Positions 1 to 9,629 of a stretch of 64,000 nucleotides of DNA are shown here, one piece after another. The position numbers and the translations under genes are program-made. How positions within the stretch are numbered: position 1 is the stretch's first letter; each line of letters begins with the position of its first letter. The notes below the pieces were generated by a model. It ran no database searches, was not told where the DNA came from, and saw only the letters and a program-made list of their open reading frames with translations. The DNA comes from Prochlorothrix hollandica PCC 9006 = CALU 1027 (GTDB lineage Bacteria; Cyanobacteriota; Cyanobacteriia; Prochlorotrichales; Prochlorotrichaceae): the NCBI RefSeq assembly GCF_000332315.1, contig NZ_KB235939.1:109136-173135 (forward strand), read 5' to 3'.

Positions 1-40
1 GTGAGGGATGAAGAGCAAGTTGCCAAACTGGGATGCTCCC

Positions 41-2653
41 TTAACTAAGACTGAGGGGATCGACATCGATCGTGAGGGCCACCCCAGGACCACAGCGCTG
101 TTGCAGTTCCAGGGCGGGGAACCAGTCGAGACCGAGGCTGGGATCGCAGAGTTTGAGGAGCAAATGCCAGCGGAACCGCCGCGCCACCCGCAAAATGGGG
201 GCCGGGGCCGGTCCCAGCAACAGCACCGACTCCGGCAAGCGGGAAGTCAGGAACTGCCCCAGGGCTTCCGCGACCTGGGCCGTGCGATCGGCCTCCAGGC
301 TACTAATGCGCAATAACACTAACTGACTATAGGGGGGGTAGTGGAGGGGCGATCGCTGGGCCAATTCCTGGGCTAAATAGTCCCCGTAGCCCTGGCGCAC
401 CACGGCGGCGATGACCTCATGATCCGGCTTATAGGTTTGCAAAATCACCTGCCCCGGTTCCGCCCCCCGGCCCGCCCGCCCCGCCACCTGCAACAGGGTC
501 TGACAAGCCTGCTCCCCCGCCCGGAAGTCGGGTAAATGGAACAGTCCATCGGCGGCCATCACCCCCACCAGGGTCACCTGGGGCAGATCGATGCCCTTGG
601 TCAGCATTTGGGTCCCCACCAAAATATCCGCCTCTCCCTGGGCAAATTGGGTTAAAAGCGCCCGGTGTGCCCCTTTGGTGCGGGTGGTGTCGCTATCAAA
701 GCGGATCCAGCGTAAATCCGGTAAATGGCGCTCCAACTCCTGGGTTACCCGCTGGGTGCCACTGCCAAAAAACTTGAGGTAGGGGGAGCCGCAGTGGGGG
801 CACTGCTCCGGTTGAACGCTGGCATAGTGGCAGTAGTGGCAGCGCAGCAGCGATCGCGCCCCCCCATGGGGTTGGTGGTGGGACAGGGACACATCACAGT
901 GGGGACAGTCCAGGGCTTCGCCGCAACTGCGACAGGAGACAAAGGTACTGTGGCCCCTGCGGGGGACGAACAGTAACCCCTGTTGGCCGGTTTCCCGCAG
1001 GGTTTCCAGGGCATTGCGCAAAGAACGGCTAAAGATCGATCGATTGCCACAGTGGAACTCCTGGCGCATATCGATGACCCGGATTTGCGGCTGGGGACGA
1101 TCGTAGATGCGGCTGGGGAGGGACAGGTAATGACTGGGGGGCGGATGCCCCTCCCTGGGATCGCTGAAGGCTTGGTGCCAGGTTTCCAGGGCGGGGGTGG
1201 CGGAACCCAAAATCAGGGGACAGGGGGCCAACTGCGATCGCCACTGGGCCACGGTGCGGGCATGGTAACAGGGCTGGGGCTGGGACTGCTTAAAGCTGCT
1301 GTCATGTTCCTCATCCAAGATCACTAAACCTAGGTGGGGCAAGGGGGCAAACACCGCCGATCGGGTGCCAATGACCACCTGGGGATCCCCCTGGAGCATC
1401 TGCCGCCAGGTGTCGTAGCGTTCCCCGTCGGACAGGGCGCTGTGGTAAACACAGACCTGGGAGCCGAAGCGCTGGCGAAAGCGATCTGTCAACTGGGGCG
1501 TAAGGCCGATTTCCGGCACTAAGACCAGGGCCGACTGACCCCGCTGCAAGACTGGGGCAATGGCTTGGAGATAGACTTCGGTTTTGCCGGAGCCGGTGAC
1601 CCCATGGAGCAGCACGGTCTGGGCCTGGGTCAAACCCTGGATATAGGCCAGGGCAGCGGCTTGATGGGGGGAGAGGGCTTTAGGTTGATCGCGATCGAGG
1701 GGGTGTTCCGCCTCCGATCGCAGGTTTTCCCGCTCTTGTATGACCACAAAGCCTTTTTTGGCCAGGGTGGTGACGATGCTGGAACTGGCGTGGCACTGCT
1801 GCAACAGGTGACTAAGCCACAGATCGCCGCCACTGCGCCCCAGGCTGGCCAACAGTTGCCGCTGCCGTTCCGTTAGGGGTTCGGTGGGATCGGGCTGGCG
1901 CACCAGGGTCACGGCTTTTTGCTGTTTGGGGCGGGGGGGGCTGGGGGGTTCCAGGTAGCTACTGACCCAGCCCCGTTGCAGCAGGTCGGGCAGTCCCCGC
2001 TGGGCGGTGGGCATTTGCTGTTGCAAATAGCGCCATGAATATTCGCCGGTTTTGCTCTGGCGCAGTAGTTGCAGCAGTTGCAGGGCGGCGGGTCGCAGAA
2101 AGACTTCGGCATCGGGGGGGATGGCGGGGGCGTTGAGGCGGATGCGCCGCTGCGATCGCCCCAATAGTCCCGGCGGCAGGGCGGTGCGAATCACGGCCAT
2201 GATGGGGGTGCAGTAGTATTGGGCCACCTGGCGCAGAAGATCCCAGTAATGGCGGGGAAAGAAGCCTGGATTGACGATATCGATGACGGCTTTGATCTGG
2301 CTGGGGGACAGGTCTGGGGGTGGGGCGGAGGGCAGGGCGATGGCGATCGCCCCCAGTTGTTGGTGACCGAAGGGGACGGTGAGGATGTCTCCGATGGCGA
2401 CGGGGAGATGGGGGGGAATGGCGTAGGTGAACAGTCCCTGGATTTGGGGGCAGTCTACGAGGACTTCGACCCAGGGGTTAGGGCGATCGGGGTTAGGGCG
2501 ATCGGGGTTATAGTCTGCCCCTGGAGAGGCCGCTGGGGGTGGGGCTATGGTGTTTCCCGGTGCTGTGGCTTCGGGTACGGTGTCCCCCGGTGCTGTGTCC
2601 CCTGGTGTGCCATAGCCCACGGCGCTGTCCATGATGCGGCTGATTGTTGCCAT
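41..2653 (-). CDS. priA: Primosomal protein N' (replication restart helicase PriA)
   Basis: PriA is the 3'-5' superfamily 2 helicase that reloads the replisome at stalled forks. About 870 residues are encoded. A Walker A motif (GVTGSGKT) lies near residue 351, the DEEH box near 447, and eight zinc-ligand cysteines in four pairs between about 574 and 621 (CRSCG, CPHC, CHYC, CPHC); GSGTQRV follows. I chose the ATG at 2653 because an AGAGGAGA Shine-Dalgarno sits just upstream and a TATAAT box lies 29-34 bp before it. The frame stays open to 2734, but that part runs through the promoter. Residues 15-60 are low complexity with short repeats (NPDRP, GDTAPGDTV) and are probably a disordered extension. 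The promoter, ribosome site and first four codons are duplicated at 3571-3730. Identity is certain; the start is likely. Confidence 0.97.
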   Translation of the reverse strand: MATISRIMDSAVGYGTPGDTAPGDTVPEATAPGNTIAPPPAASPGADYNPDRPNPDRPNPWVEVLVDCPQIQGLFTYAIPPHLPVAIGDILTVPFGHQQLGAIAIALPSAPPPDLSPSQIKAVIDIVNPGFFPRHYWDLLRQVAQYYCTPIMAVIRTALPPGLLGRSQRRIRLNAPAIPPDAEVFLRPAALQLLQLLRQSKTGEYSWRYLQQQMPTAQRGLPDLLQRGWVSSYLEPPSPPRPKQQKAVTLVRQPDPTEPLTERQRQLLASLGRSGGDLWLSHLLQQCHASSSIVTTLAKKGFVVIQERENLRSEAEHPLDRDQPKALSPHQAAALAYIQGLTQAQTVLLHGVTGSGKTEVYLQAIAPVLQRGQSALVLVPEIGLTPQLTDRFRQRFGSQVCVYHSALSDGERYDTWRQMLQGDPQVVIGTRSAVFAPLPHLGLVILDEEHDSSFKQSQPQPCYHARTVAQWRSQLAPCPLILGSATPALETWHQAFSDPREGHPPPSHYLSLPSRIYDRPQPQIRVIDMRQEFHCGNRSIFSRSLRNALETLRETGQQGLLFVPRRGHSTFVSCRSCGEALDCPHCDVSLSHHQPHGGARSLLRCHYCHYASVQPEQCPHCGSPYLKFFGSGTQRVTQELERHLPDLRWIRFDSDTTRTKGAHRALLTQFAQGEADILVGTQMLTKGIDLPQVTLVGVMAADGLFHLPDFRAGEQACQTLLQVAGRAGRGAEPGQVILQTYKPDHEVIAAVVRQGYGDYLAQELAQRSPLHYPPYSQLVLLRISSLEADRTAQVAEALGQFLTSRLPESVLLLGPAPAPILRVARRFRWHLLLKLCDPSLGLDWFPALELQQRCGPGVALTIDVDPLSLS

Positions 2654-2802
2654 CTTTCTCCTCTGGAGCGACCCGGTTCTGATTATAAAGTCTGGGCCGC
2701 TGCCCATGTTCCCAAACCGGACGGGGCGCAACAATGCCTAGGGGGAGGGCTGGTGGTGGGGGTTAGGCGCGATCGTGAACAGACCGACACGCCCAGCGAT
2801 AC
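2643..2802. repeat. 160-bp direct repeat, copy 1 (priA promoter region)
   Basis: This segment matches 3571-3730 in the same orientation with an offset of exactly 928 bp and only three mismatches that I can see. It holds the priA -10 box, ribosome site and first codons. It also supplies the last 12 codons and the stop of the gene at 2763-3305. Matching ends abruptly after position 2802. Confidence 0.93.
2682..2687 (-). promoter_or_regulatory. priA: Candidate -10 box of priA promoter
   Basis: Read on the minus strand this is a perfect TATAAT, about 29 bp before the chosen priA start codon, with an AGAGGAGA ribosome site in between. No good -35 hexamer is seen at 16-18 bp spacing. An identical box lies in the duplicated copy at 3610-3615. 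Confidence 0.5.
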
Positions 2803-3305
2803 CCGGGTCCGATCGCCAGCACTTGCGCACTGGGCATCAACAAAACCCAGTGTTGTAGCTCATCTTCATCCCACAGATCAGGATAGAGAATGAGCGCGTG
2901 ATTCTCAGAAAAGGACAAGCTGGTTTCTAGGGTTTCGGGATCTAGGGTCAGATTCAGGAGGGTTTTGCCCTGGAGGGTGTCTCGGCTGAATCCCTTGGCT
3001 TGGGCAATCTCGCGATCGGTTTGGGGAGCATCAGAGTCCAGGAGAAGCTGCCGATCGCCATAAAGCTTCCAAGGGGTCGCACGGGTACAAAGCCCCCAGG
3101 TGCCCCGTTTGAGGTGGGTCAGTTGAGGATGCCCACAGGGAGATAGTGGCCCAAAGTCTAGGCAGAGTTCATCACCATGGCTAAAGTGAACCTGGGTGCA
3201 GGTTTCTCCCACAAGGGACTGGGTTAGGTGCTGAAATATGCCAGGAAGCAGGACTTTCTGGAGTTGCTCCGAATGCGCTAAGGTCTGGGATTTAAGCATC
3301 GTCAT
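2763..3305 (-). CDS. Hypothetical protein, possible immunity partner of the upstream toxin-like gene
   Basis: The protein is 180 residues, soluble and acidic, with no signal peptide or membrane segment; I do not recognise its family. It overlaps the upstream small gene (3292-3495) by 14 bp, so the two are probably co-translated. The last 12 residues (YRWACRSVHDRA) are read from repeat copy 1, and the same peptide could be read from copy 2. The native carboxy end therefore seems to have been replaced when the repeat arose. Base composition is less GC-rich than in flanking priA, which fits acquired DNA. An immunity role is inferred only from gene order and size. Confidence 0.6.
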   Translation of the reverse strand: MTMLKSQTLAHSEQLQKVLLPGIFQHLTQSLVGETCTQVHFSHGDELCLDFGPLSPCGHPQLTHLKRGTWGLCTRATPWKLYGDRQLLLDSDAPQTDREIAQAKGFSRDTLQGKTLLNLTLDPETLETSLSFSENHALILYPDLWDEDELQHWVLLMPSAQVLAIGPGYRWACRSVHDRA

Positions 3306-3495
3306 ACCCTAAGAATTCCTTTGCTTTTTGCTTGAGTTCTTCAAAGGTGAAGTCTCCTTTTGGATTAAGTGTCCCCTGGTTCCCCTCTAACTTTTCACTT
3401 TCTATAAAGTCGCCAAAGTCTCGACGCTGGATCTCATCCATGTGAAATAGCCGAGCAACGGCTTCAATTTGTTTAATGTCGCGTTTCTTGCCCAT
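3292..3495 (-). CDS. Small protein resembling a polymorphic-toxin C-terminal fragment
   Basis: The 67-residue product is charged and probably helical. It has the pattern DIKQIEAVAR, then RRDFGDFIE, then GDFTFEELKQKAKEFLG. From memory, similar stretches occur at the carboxy ends of secreted polymorphic or contact-dependent toxins; I cannot name the family and have not searched. The gene lacks any toxin delivery domain, so it may be an orphan tip, an antitoxin or an unrelated small protein. It overlaps the next gene by 14 bp. A duplicated priA promoter lies about 115 bp upstream and could drive the pair. Confidence 0.55.
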   Translation of the reverse strand: MGKKRDIKQIEAVARLFHMDEIQRRDFGDFIESEKLEGNQGTLNPKGDFTFEELKQKAKEFLGYDDA

Positions 3496-3570
3496 CGATC
3501 CAAGAAGTTAAAGGTTAAGACTGGGATATACGACAAACGCATACTCGGTGATAGGGGATGATAAGAAGGA

Positions 3571-3730
3571 ATTGTTGCCATCTTTCTCCTCTGGAGCGAC
3601 CCGGTTCTGATTATAAAGTCTGGGCCGCTGCCCATGTTCCAAAACCGGACGGGACGCAACAATGCCTAGGGGGAGGGCTGGTGGTGGGGGTTAGGCGCGA
3701 TCGTGAACGGACCGACACGCCCAGCGATAC
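3571..3730. repeat. 160-bp direct repeat, copy 2 (duplicated priA promoter)
   Basis: This is the partner of 2643-2802. It carries the same TATAAT box (3610-3615, minus strand), ribosome site and the codons for MATI, after which the frame departs from priA. It lies directly upstream of the two small minus-strand genes. On its right it abuts the 84-bp tandem palindromic repeat. Confidence 0.93.
3610..3615 (-). promoter_or_regulatory. Duplicated -10 box, candidate promoter of the 3495-2763 gene pair
   Basis: This is the exact copy of the priA TATAAT within repeat copy 2. It points toward the two small genes at 3495-2763, with an untranslated leader of about 110 nt. Confidence 0.4.
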
Positions 3731-3980
3731 ACCTCCCGACAAATCCATCGCCTGGGATCGTCGAGTTGTACTCGACCCAAAGCCGACTGCAAGTCGGCTC
3801 TCCCAGAGCAATACACCTGCCGACAAATCCATCGCCTGGGATCGTCGAGTTGTACTCGACCCGAAGCCGACTGCAAGTCGGCTCTCCCAGAGCGATACAC
3901 CTGCCGACAAATCCATCGCCTGGGATGGTCGAGTTGTACTCGACCCGAAGCCGACTGCAAGTCGGCTCTCCCAGGGGGAT
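3729..3980. repeat. Three tandem 84-bp units, each with two hairpins
   Basis: Units begin at 3729, 3813 and 3897 and are nearly identical. Each contains GTCGAG-TTGTA-CTCGAC and AGCCGACT-GCA-AGTCGGCT, two perfect palindromes in a fixed order, followed by CTCCCAG. The same hairpin pair recurs at 24535-24716. All three frames stay open across the repeat, so long open frames here are artefacts of the repeat. Confidence 0.9.
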
Positions 3981-4057
3981 ATGAACGGTTACTTTAGCCC
4001 ATAAAATCGGTTTGTTTAAATCCCAAAATTTTCCCCACACACCCGAATATTCCCGGT

Positions 4058-4226
4058 GTAGGGGCAGGTTTTCGAGACAATTTCGGATATCTACAAAAAA
4101 TTGAACTAAACCTGCCCTCTTTGGGGTTTTGGGGTACACAGGAGGGTTTTTGTTTTGAATAAAAGAGGGCGGGTTTTTGAGGTTTTGGGGTGGGTGACAA
4201 AGTTGTGGGGTTAAACCCGCCCCTAC
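4058..4226. repeat. 169-bp inverted-repeat-bounded element
   Basis: The left end reads GTAGGGGCAGGTTT and the right end AAACCCGCCCCTAC, imperfect inverted repeats of about 14 bp. The interior is AT-rich with internal AAACCTGCCC and GGGCGGGTTT copies and no convincing gene. This end sequence is common in cyanobacterial intergenic DNA and suggests a non-autonomous mobile repeat. It lies just beyond the 3' end of the NACHT gene. Confidence 0.6.
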
Positions 4227-4331
4227 GATCTGCTGTTACCTGGTACCGGATCGCTGAAAAGCTGATTATTCCGTCGATTTTTACGGTACAGAAAGTTTTT
4301 AGGATCGCCGGAAAAGCTTATAGGTTACACT

Positions 4332-6671
4332 TCACAAGTCTCGATGCGAGAGAAGAGACACTACTATTCCACGCCCCTTCCACTCCCCCCCCGGGAGGTG
4401 TCCCAGTACACCCGTACCACCCCACTCCAAATCTGAGTATCCCAGCCACCTATCGTTCACATGCCAGCCCACTTCTTTACCAAACGCTGTCCATAGTTTA
4501 TCACCGGGATAGCTCCCGTCTAGCTTGCCTCCACATTTTACATAGATTTCCTTTTGGATGCTGAAACCATAGCGGTTGTTGCTATAGTTTCGCCATAACC
4601 CATCGATCTTCAACAACTCCTCCCAGGGAAAGTTTAACAGTTCCTCTGGTTCAAACGCCTGCCCTTCTTCCTTCCCCACCGCCGTAATCATTAGCCGATA
4701 GGTCTCCCGATCCGCCTTTTGCCACTCCCCGTTTTTCAGGAAGTTCTCTAAATCCCTGAACCGAAACAGTTGGACTTGCTCCGCTAACTGGGCCAACTCC
4801 TGCTCCATGTCCGGCCCTAACTTCCGGGTCGATTCCTGCCAGATGGTATAGGCCAACTCCACCGCCATCTTGTCCCCAATACCGCACAATTTGCGGATCA
4901 ACCCAGCAGGGTTCCGCATTTGGGCACCATAGAGCAAAATCGGTTCCTTCCAGGCTGGTTTGTCGTAGCTTTGCAGCATCAGTTTTTCCTGCTGCGTCCG
5001 CTTCACCTCCAGCGCCGCCAAGTAGTTCTGGAAACTGAGGTGGGAAAACTCATACTCCTGGGCCTCCCGCTCCACCAGCAACTCACTGACCCGCACCACC
5101 GTCCGCAGAAACTCCGCCGGTTCCACCGCCACCCCCGGAGCCAGATCCAGCCCCGAATCCGCCCCCCTGTCCGTCTCCTGCTCCGTCTCCTGCTCCGTCT
5201 CCAAGCGCTGCAACATCTGCCCTAACAACCTCAACAACGGTTTTTCCGTCACCGTCCGCAACTCCTGCTTCACCATCGCCAGGGCCACCCCCTGCAACAC
5301 CTCCTGGATCTCCTCCCAGGGCAGGGGCATGGCCACCCGCTTGGCCAACGGTCGCGCCCCCAACTGCAACTTGCAAATCTCCTGGTACAGTTCCCCCCGG
5401 CGCTGGGGCAGTTCCTGACCGGGATAGAACCGATGGAAGGTACCGATCAGGTTCAACAACAGAGGATTTTTCGCCAAATCCTGCAACTCTGGCCGCTGAT
5501 TCAACTGCTCTAGTAATGTTTCGGCGCTTTTCTGGGCTTCTTGAACCACCTCCGGCGTTTTCCGCCCCCCCCGCACATAGCTTTCCTGGCACAAATACCA
5601 CTGGTGCAAAAATTTCGCCTGTTGTGCTTTGTTAAAGGGCTTCACAAACAGCGTCATCGTCGGCTGTGCCCCCGTGAACTGATCGTTATAAACCTCGTTA
5701 TAAGCATTGGGGCGACTGGTGATGATAAACACCGCTTCGGGGTAAGCTGCCATCTGCTGCCCCATCCACCGGGCCAAAGCGGGCCGATTTACCGCCTTTA
5801 CCTCATCCAACCCGTCCCACATCACCAAGGCCCGCCGCCGCGTTCCCCGCAGCACCTGTTCCGCCCACTCCTCCGGAGGCTGGAGCTTTGCCCCCGCAGG
5901 CAAGCGGGGGATGTGGTGCTGGGTAATCAACTGGGCCAAGTCTAGGGTTTTCAGATCATCCATTTCTCCCGGTAAAAGCTGAAAATTCCGCAAATAAATC
6001 AAAAACGGCATCATTGGGGCAGCAGGGTAGGCTTTTTGCGTCTGATCGCCATAAACAAAGGTCAAATTCCGCAATAACGTTGTTTTGCCATAGCCGCCCC
6101 ATGCCTTAATCGCCATGTGCCGATAGGCCGGAACCGTCTCCACCTCCTTCAGCAAGTCCCAAATACTCAGCCCCTCCCGTGCCGCCAGCTTCTCTAGTTG
6201 ATTGTCTTGTAGCTTCATCAGCCCCCGAAACACGGGCCACAGTTGCCCTTCCTGCCCCCGCACCGCCACATCACTCAACTCCAAAGGCACAAACACCTCC
6301 GACAGCATCGGCACAAAGGTAGACGCACTGCCCCCCTCCACTTGGTAATCCCGACACATCGCCGCCTGTGCCGCTAAATAGGCCATTTCAAATTCCGAAA
6401 GCTGATCCCGCCGCAACGTCTCCCGCACACCACTAAACAACTGCTCCACCGCTGCTACAGCACTATCCGCCCCGGCGCTGCCCTTATCCCGCATCACCTC
6501 ATCCAGCCGTTCCAGAAACGCTGCCGAATAGGCCGCCCAAGCCGTGCTGCCCGCCAACCACGGAAAGGTGAGCAAGGTCTGCACCCAATCCTGAGCTAGC
6601 ACCGCATTGCCCATCAGCGCAAAGCTCGCCCCAAAGGGCATCCAGCGGATCAACGTCTGTCGCACTTTCAT
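4332..6671 (-). CDS. NACHT-family STAND NTPase with C-terminal GUN4 domain
   Basis: The product is about 779 residues. The amino end has two hydrophobic segments within the first 50 residues (around WMPFGASFALMG and TLLTFPWLAG), suggesting membrane attachment. A NACHT core follows: Walker A GGYGKTTLL near residue 192, Walker B LVMWDGLDE near 282, and a sensor-like IITSRP near 316, then a helical region. The last 140 residues match GUN4 (FPWEELLKIDGLW, RYGFSIQ, GGKLDG, VGWHV), a tetrapyrrole-binding domain that stimulates Mg-chelatase in its single-domain form. NACHT proteins are NLR-like switches, and several bacterial ones act in antiphage defence; here the GUN4 end would be the sensor. The ATG at 6671 follows GGGGGATGGGTGAGG; upstream starts at 6689 and 6722 are possible. 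Architecture is clear, role is inference. Confidence 0.88.
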   Translation of the reverse strand: MKVRQTLIRWMPFGASFALMGNAVLAQDWVQTLLTFPWLAGSTAWAAYSAAFLERLDEVMRDKGSAGADSAVAAVEQLFSGVRETLRRDQLSEFEMAYLAAQAAMCRDYQVEGGSASTFVPMLSEVFVPLELSDVAVRGQEGQLWPVFRGLMKLQDNQLEKLAAREGLSIWDLLKEVETVPAYRHMAIKAWGGYGKTTLLRNLTFVYGDQTQKAYPAAPMMPFLIYLRNFQLLPGEMDDLKTLDLAQLITQHHIPRLPAGAKLQPPEEWAEQVLRGTRRRALVMWDGLDEVKAVNRPALARWMGQQMAAYPEAVFIITSRPNAYNEVYNDQFTGAQPTMTLFVKPFNKAQQAKFLHQWYLCQESYVRGGRKTPEVVQEAQKSAETLLEQLNQRPELQDLAKNPLLLNLIGTFHRFYPGQELPQRRGELYQEICKLQLGARPLAKRVAMPLPWEEIQEVLQGVALAMVKQELRTVTEKPLLRLLGQMLQRLETEQETEQETDRGADSGLDLAPGVAVEPAEFLRTVVRVSELLVEREAQEYEFSHLSFQNYLAALEVKRTQQEKLMLQSYDKPAWKEPILLYGAQMRNPAGLIRKLCGIGDKMAVELAYTIWQESTRKLGPDMEQELAQLAEQVQLFRFRDLENFLKNGEWQKADRETYRLMITAVGKEEGQAFEPEELLNFPWEELLKIDGLWRNYSNNRYGFSIQKEIYVKCGGKLDGSYPGDKLWTAFGKEVGWHVNDRWLGYSDLEWGGTGVLGHLPGGEWKGRGIVVSLLSHRDL

Positions 6672-6877
6672 CCTCACCCATCCCCCCATACTTGCCGAAA
6701 AATTGACAGCCAAGATGCCCAAGAGTGTACCGCAATTTCAATCAGCCCCGATCGACCCTAGGGAAGGGAATTCCCCGTAGGGCATAATGGGAGCGTTGAT
6801 CAGGCCAAACTGGCTCGATCGCCCATTCCCCGTTCCAGCCCCCCAGTCCCATCCACCCTAGCCAAGGAGTCAACTTC

Positions 6878-9442
6878 GTGGAGCCGAGCTATACCCCCGT
6901 CGAGATAGAGAAAAAATGGCAGCAGCACTGGGCCGAGCAGGGGCTAGATCGCACCATCGAGGATCCCAGCAAGCCCAAATTCTACGCCCTCTCCATGTTT
7001 CCCTATCCCTCCGGCACCCTGCACATGGGCCATGTGCGCAACTACACCATCACCGATGTCATTGCGCGGCTGCAACGGATGCGGGGCTATCGAGTGCTCC
7101 ACCCCATGGGCTGGGATGCCTTTGGCTTACCCGCAGAAAACGCCGCGATCGATCGCGGCATCCACCCCGCCACCTGGACCCACCAAAACATTGGCCAGAT
7201 GAAGCAGCAACTATCCCAACTGGGCCTGTCCTACGATTGGGACCGGGAACTGGCCACCTGTTCCCCCGACTACTACCGCTGGACCCAGTGGCTGTTTTTG
7301 GAGTTTTTCAACGCCGGACTGGCCTACCAAAAGGAATCCGCCGTTAACTGGGATCCCATCGATCAAACTGTTTTAGCTAACGAGCAAGTGGATGCAGCGG
7401 GGCGATCGTGGCGATCGGGAGCCTTAGTCGAGCGAAAACTCTTGCGTCAATGGTTTTTTAAGATTACCGACTACGCTGAACGCCTGTTGCAAGACCTCGA
7501 CGAACTAGCCGGATGGCCGGAGCGAGTACGCTTGATGCAGGAAAACTGGATCGGGAAATCCACAGGGGCGCGGGTTGTCTTCACCACCGAAGAGGGCCAA
7601 GAACTGCCCGTCTTCACCACCCGCCCCGATACCCTTTGGGGAGCCACCTTCCTAGTGCTGTCCCCCGAACATCCCCTAGTGCCCCAGATTACGACAGCGG
7701 CCCAACAAGAAGCCGTCAGCCAATACCAAACCGCCACCGCCGCCAAAAGCGACATCGATCGCACCGACGACACCCAGGAAAAAACGGGGGTCTGGACCGG
7801 CAGTTATGGCATTAATCCCGTCAATCAGGCCAAAATCCCCATTTGGATCGCCGATTACGTCCTCATGGGCTATGGAACCGGGGCAATCATGGCGGTTCCG
7901 GCCCATGATCAACGGGACTTTGACTTTGCCCAACGGTTTGGGTTGGAGATTAAAGTCGTGGTGCAGCCCCCAGACTGGGAACCGGGCCAAACCCTGACAG
8001 CCGCCTGGGCCGGGGAGGGCACCCTGGTCAACTCCGGCCTTTGGGACGGTCTAGCGGCGGGCAAAGGGGAAGGGCAGAGCGTCCCAGGGGCGATCGCCCA
8101 TCTGGAAGCCCAGGGCATCGGCCAGGGCCAAGTCACCTACCGGCTGCGGGACTGGCTCATTTCCCGCCAGCGCTATTGGGGCGTTCCCATTCCCGTCATC
8201 CACTGCGACACCTGCGGCCTGGTGGCGGTGCCGGAGGAGCAATTACCGGTGTTATTGCCCGATAATGTGGCCTTTTCGGGGCGAGGTCCCTCCCCCTTGG
8301 CCCAACTATCCGATTGGATTGCCGTAGACTGTCCCTGCTGTGGCCAACCGGCTCGCCGGGAAACCGACACCATGGACACCTTTATTGATTCCTCCTGGTA
8401 TTACCTGCGCTATGGGGATGCCCAAAACTCGCAACAGATCTTTGACCCCGCCAAGGTCAACGGTTGGTTACCGGTGGATCAATATGTGGGGGGCATTGAA
8501 CACGCCATTTTGCACCTGCTCTACTCCCGCTTTGTCACCAAGGTGCTCTACGATCGCGGACTCCTCCAGTTCCAGGAACCCTTCCAAAAACTCCTAACCC
8601 AGGGCATGGTGCAAGCTGCCACCTATAAAAACCCTGCCACGGGCAAATATATCCCCCCAGACCAGGTGAGCGATCGCACCAACCCCACAGATCCCGACAG
8701 CGGGGAGAAACTGGAGGTTTTTTACGAAAAAATGTCCAAATCCAAATACAACGGTGTCGATCCCCAAACTGTGGTGCAAAAATACGGGGCCGACACCGCC
8801 CGCATGTTTATCCTGTTCAAAGCCCCCCCCGAAAAGGATTTGGAGTGGGACGATGCCGACGTGGAAGGGCAGTTCCGCTTTTTGAACCGGGTCTGGCGAC
8901 TGGTGGCCACCTTTCAGCCCCAGGCGGTCAAAGATCTACCTAATCCTCTGCCCAAGGCCGAAAAAGACTTGCGCCGCGCCATCCACACCGCCATTGGAGC
9001 TATTACCGAGGATTTAGAGGGAGATTACCAGTTCAATACGGCGGTCTCTGAGTTGATGAAGCTGAGTAACGCCCTCCAGGACAGTAAACTCAGCGGCTCC
9101 CTGGTCTACCAGGAGGGCATCTTTACGTTGGTGAAGCTCCTGGCTCCCTTCGCCCCCCACCTCTGCGAGGAACTGTGGCAACGCTTGGGGCGATCGGGTT
9201 CGATCCATCAACAGCCCTGGCCCGTGGTCGATCCAGAAGCCCTGGTGGTGGATGAAATCACGTTGGTCATCCAGGTCATGGGCAAAACCAGGGGTACGAT
9301 CCAGGTGCCCGCCGGTTCCGATCAGGGAACCCTGGAACAGTTGGCCTTAGCCTCGGAGGTGGCCCAGCGCTACATTGACGGTAAAACCATCCGCAAGACG
9401 ATCGTTGTTCCTGGTAAGTTGGTGAACATTGTGGTGGGCTAG
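6878..9442 (+). CDS. leuS: Leucyl-tRNA synthetase
   Basis: This class I aminoacyl-tRNA synthetase charges tRNA-Leu in the cytoplasm. It is 854 residues, the usual bacterial length. The HIGH-type signature [15 protein letters not shown] is near residue 42, and KMSKSKYNG is near residue 618. The editing domain ([19 protein letters not shown]) lies between them, and the anticodon-binding and C-terminal domains are complete. The GTG start is preceded by AAGGAG at good spacing. The gene is divergent from the NACHT gene, with about 200 bp between them. Confidence 0.98.
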   Translation: MEPSYTPVEIEKKWQQHWAEQGLDRTIEDPSKPKFYALSMFPYPSGTLHMGHVRNYTITDVIARLQRMRGYRVLHPMGWDAFGLPAENAAIDRGIHPATWTHQNIGQMKQQLSQLGLSYDWDRELATCSPDYYRWTQWLFLEFFNAGLAYQKESAVNWDPIDQTVLANEQVDAAGRSWRSGALVERKLLRQWFFKITDYAERLLQDLDELAGWPERVRLMQENWIGKSTGARVVFTTEEGQELPVFTTRPDTLWGATFLVLSPEHPLVPQITTAAQQEAVSQYQTATAAKSDIDRTDDTQEKTGVWTGSYGINPVNQAKIPIWIADYVLMGYGTGAIMAVPAHDQRDFDFAQRFGLEIKVVVQPPDWEPGQTLTAAWAGEGTLVNSGLWDGLAAGKGEGQSVPGAIAHLEAQGIGQGQVTYRLRDWLISRQRYWGVPIPVIHCDTCGLVAVPEEQLPVLLPDNVAFSGRGPSPLAQLSDWIAVDCPCCGQPARRETDTMDTFIDSSWYYLRYGDAQNSQQIFDPAKVNGWLPVDQYVGGIEHAILHLLYSRFVTKVLYDRGLLQFQEPFQKLLTQGMVQAATYKNPATGKYIPPDQVSDRTNPTDPDSGEKLEVFYEKMSKSKYNGVDPQTVVQKYGADTARMFILFKAPPEKDLEWDDADVEGQFRFLNRVWRLVATFQPQAVKDLPNPLPKAEKDLRRAIHTAIGAITEDLEGDYQFNTAVSELMKLSNALQDSKLSGSLVYQEGIFTLVKLLAPFAPHLCEELWQRLGRSGSIHQQPWPVVDPEALVVDEITLVIQVMGKTRGTIQVPAGSDQGTLEQLALASEVAQRYIDGKTIRKTIVVPGKLVNIVVG

Positions 9443-9629
9443 GGGGCTGGAGTCAGGGCGATCGGGTCGGGCGATCGCTCCGATCCTCTGGGGGCTAGGG
9501 TTCCGGCGATCGCCCCCCATCCCCCCGGCAAATAAACCCCTTGTTCAAGGGATACTGGCAAAACCCGGATATTGGTAACAAGAAAAAACTTTTGTCAAGG
9601 GGGTGACACCCCCCATACCCCTGTGCCAT

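Noticed and set aside
3729-3980. Possible CRISPR array
   Set aside because: The 84-bp units are near-identical over their full length, with no unique spacers, and no cas gene lies nearby.
3611-4139. Several overlapping open frames on both strands across 3611-4139
   Set aside because: They arise from the 84-bp tandem repeat, which has no stops in several frames (84 is a multiple of three). Their products are copies of the same peptide, and no ribosome site or other gene-like feature is visible.
5083-5601. 172-codon minus-strand frame inside the NACHT gene
   Set aside because: It is a Gly-rich shadow in another frame of the same strand; the NACHT frame has clear motifs.
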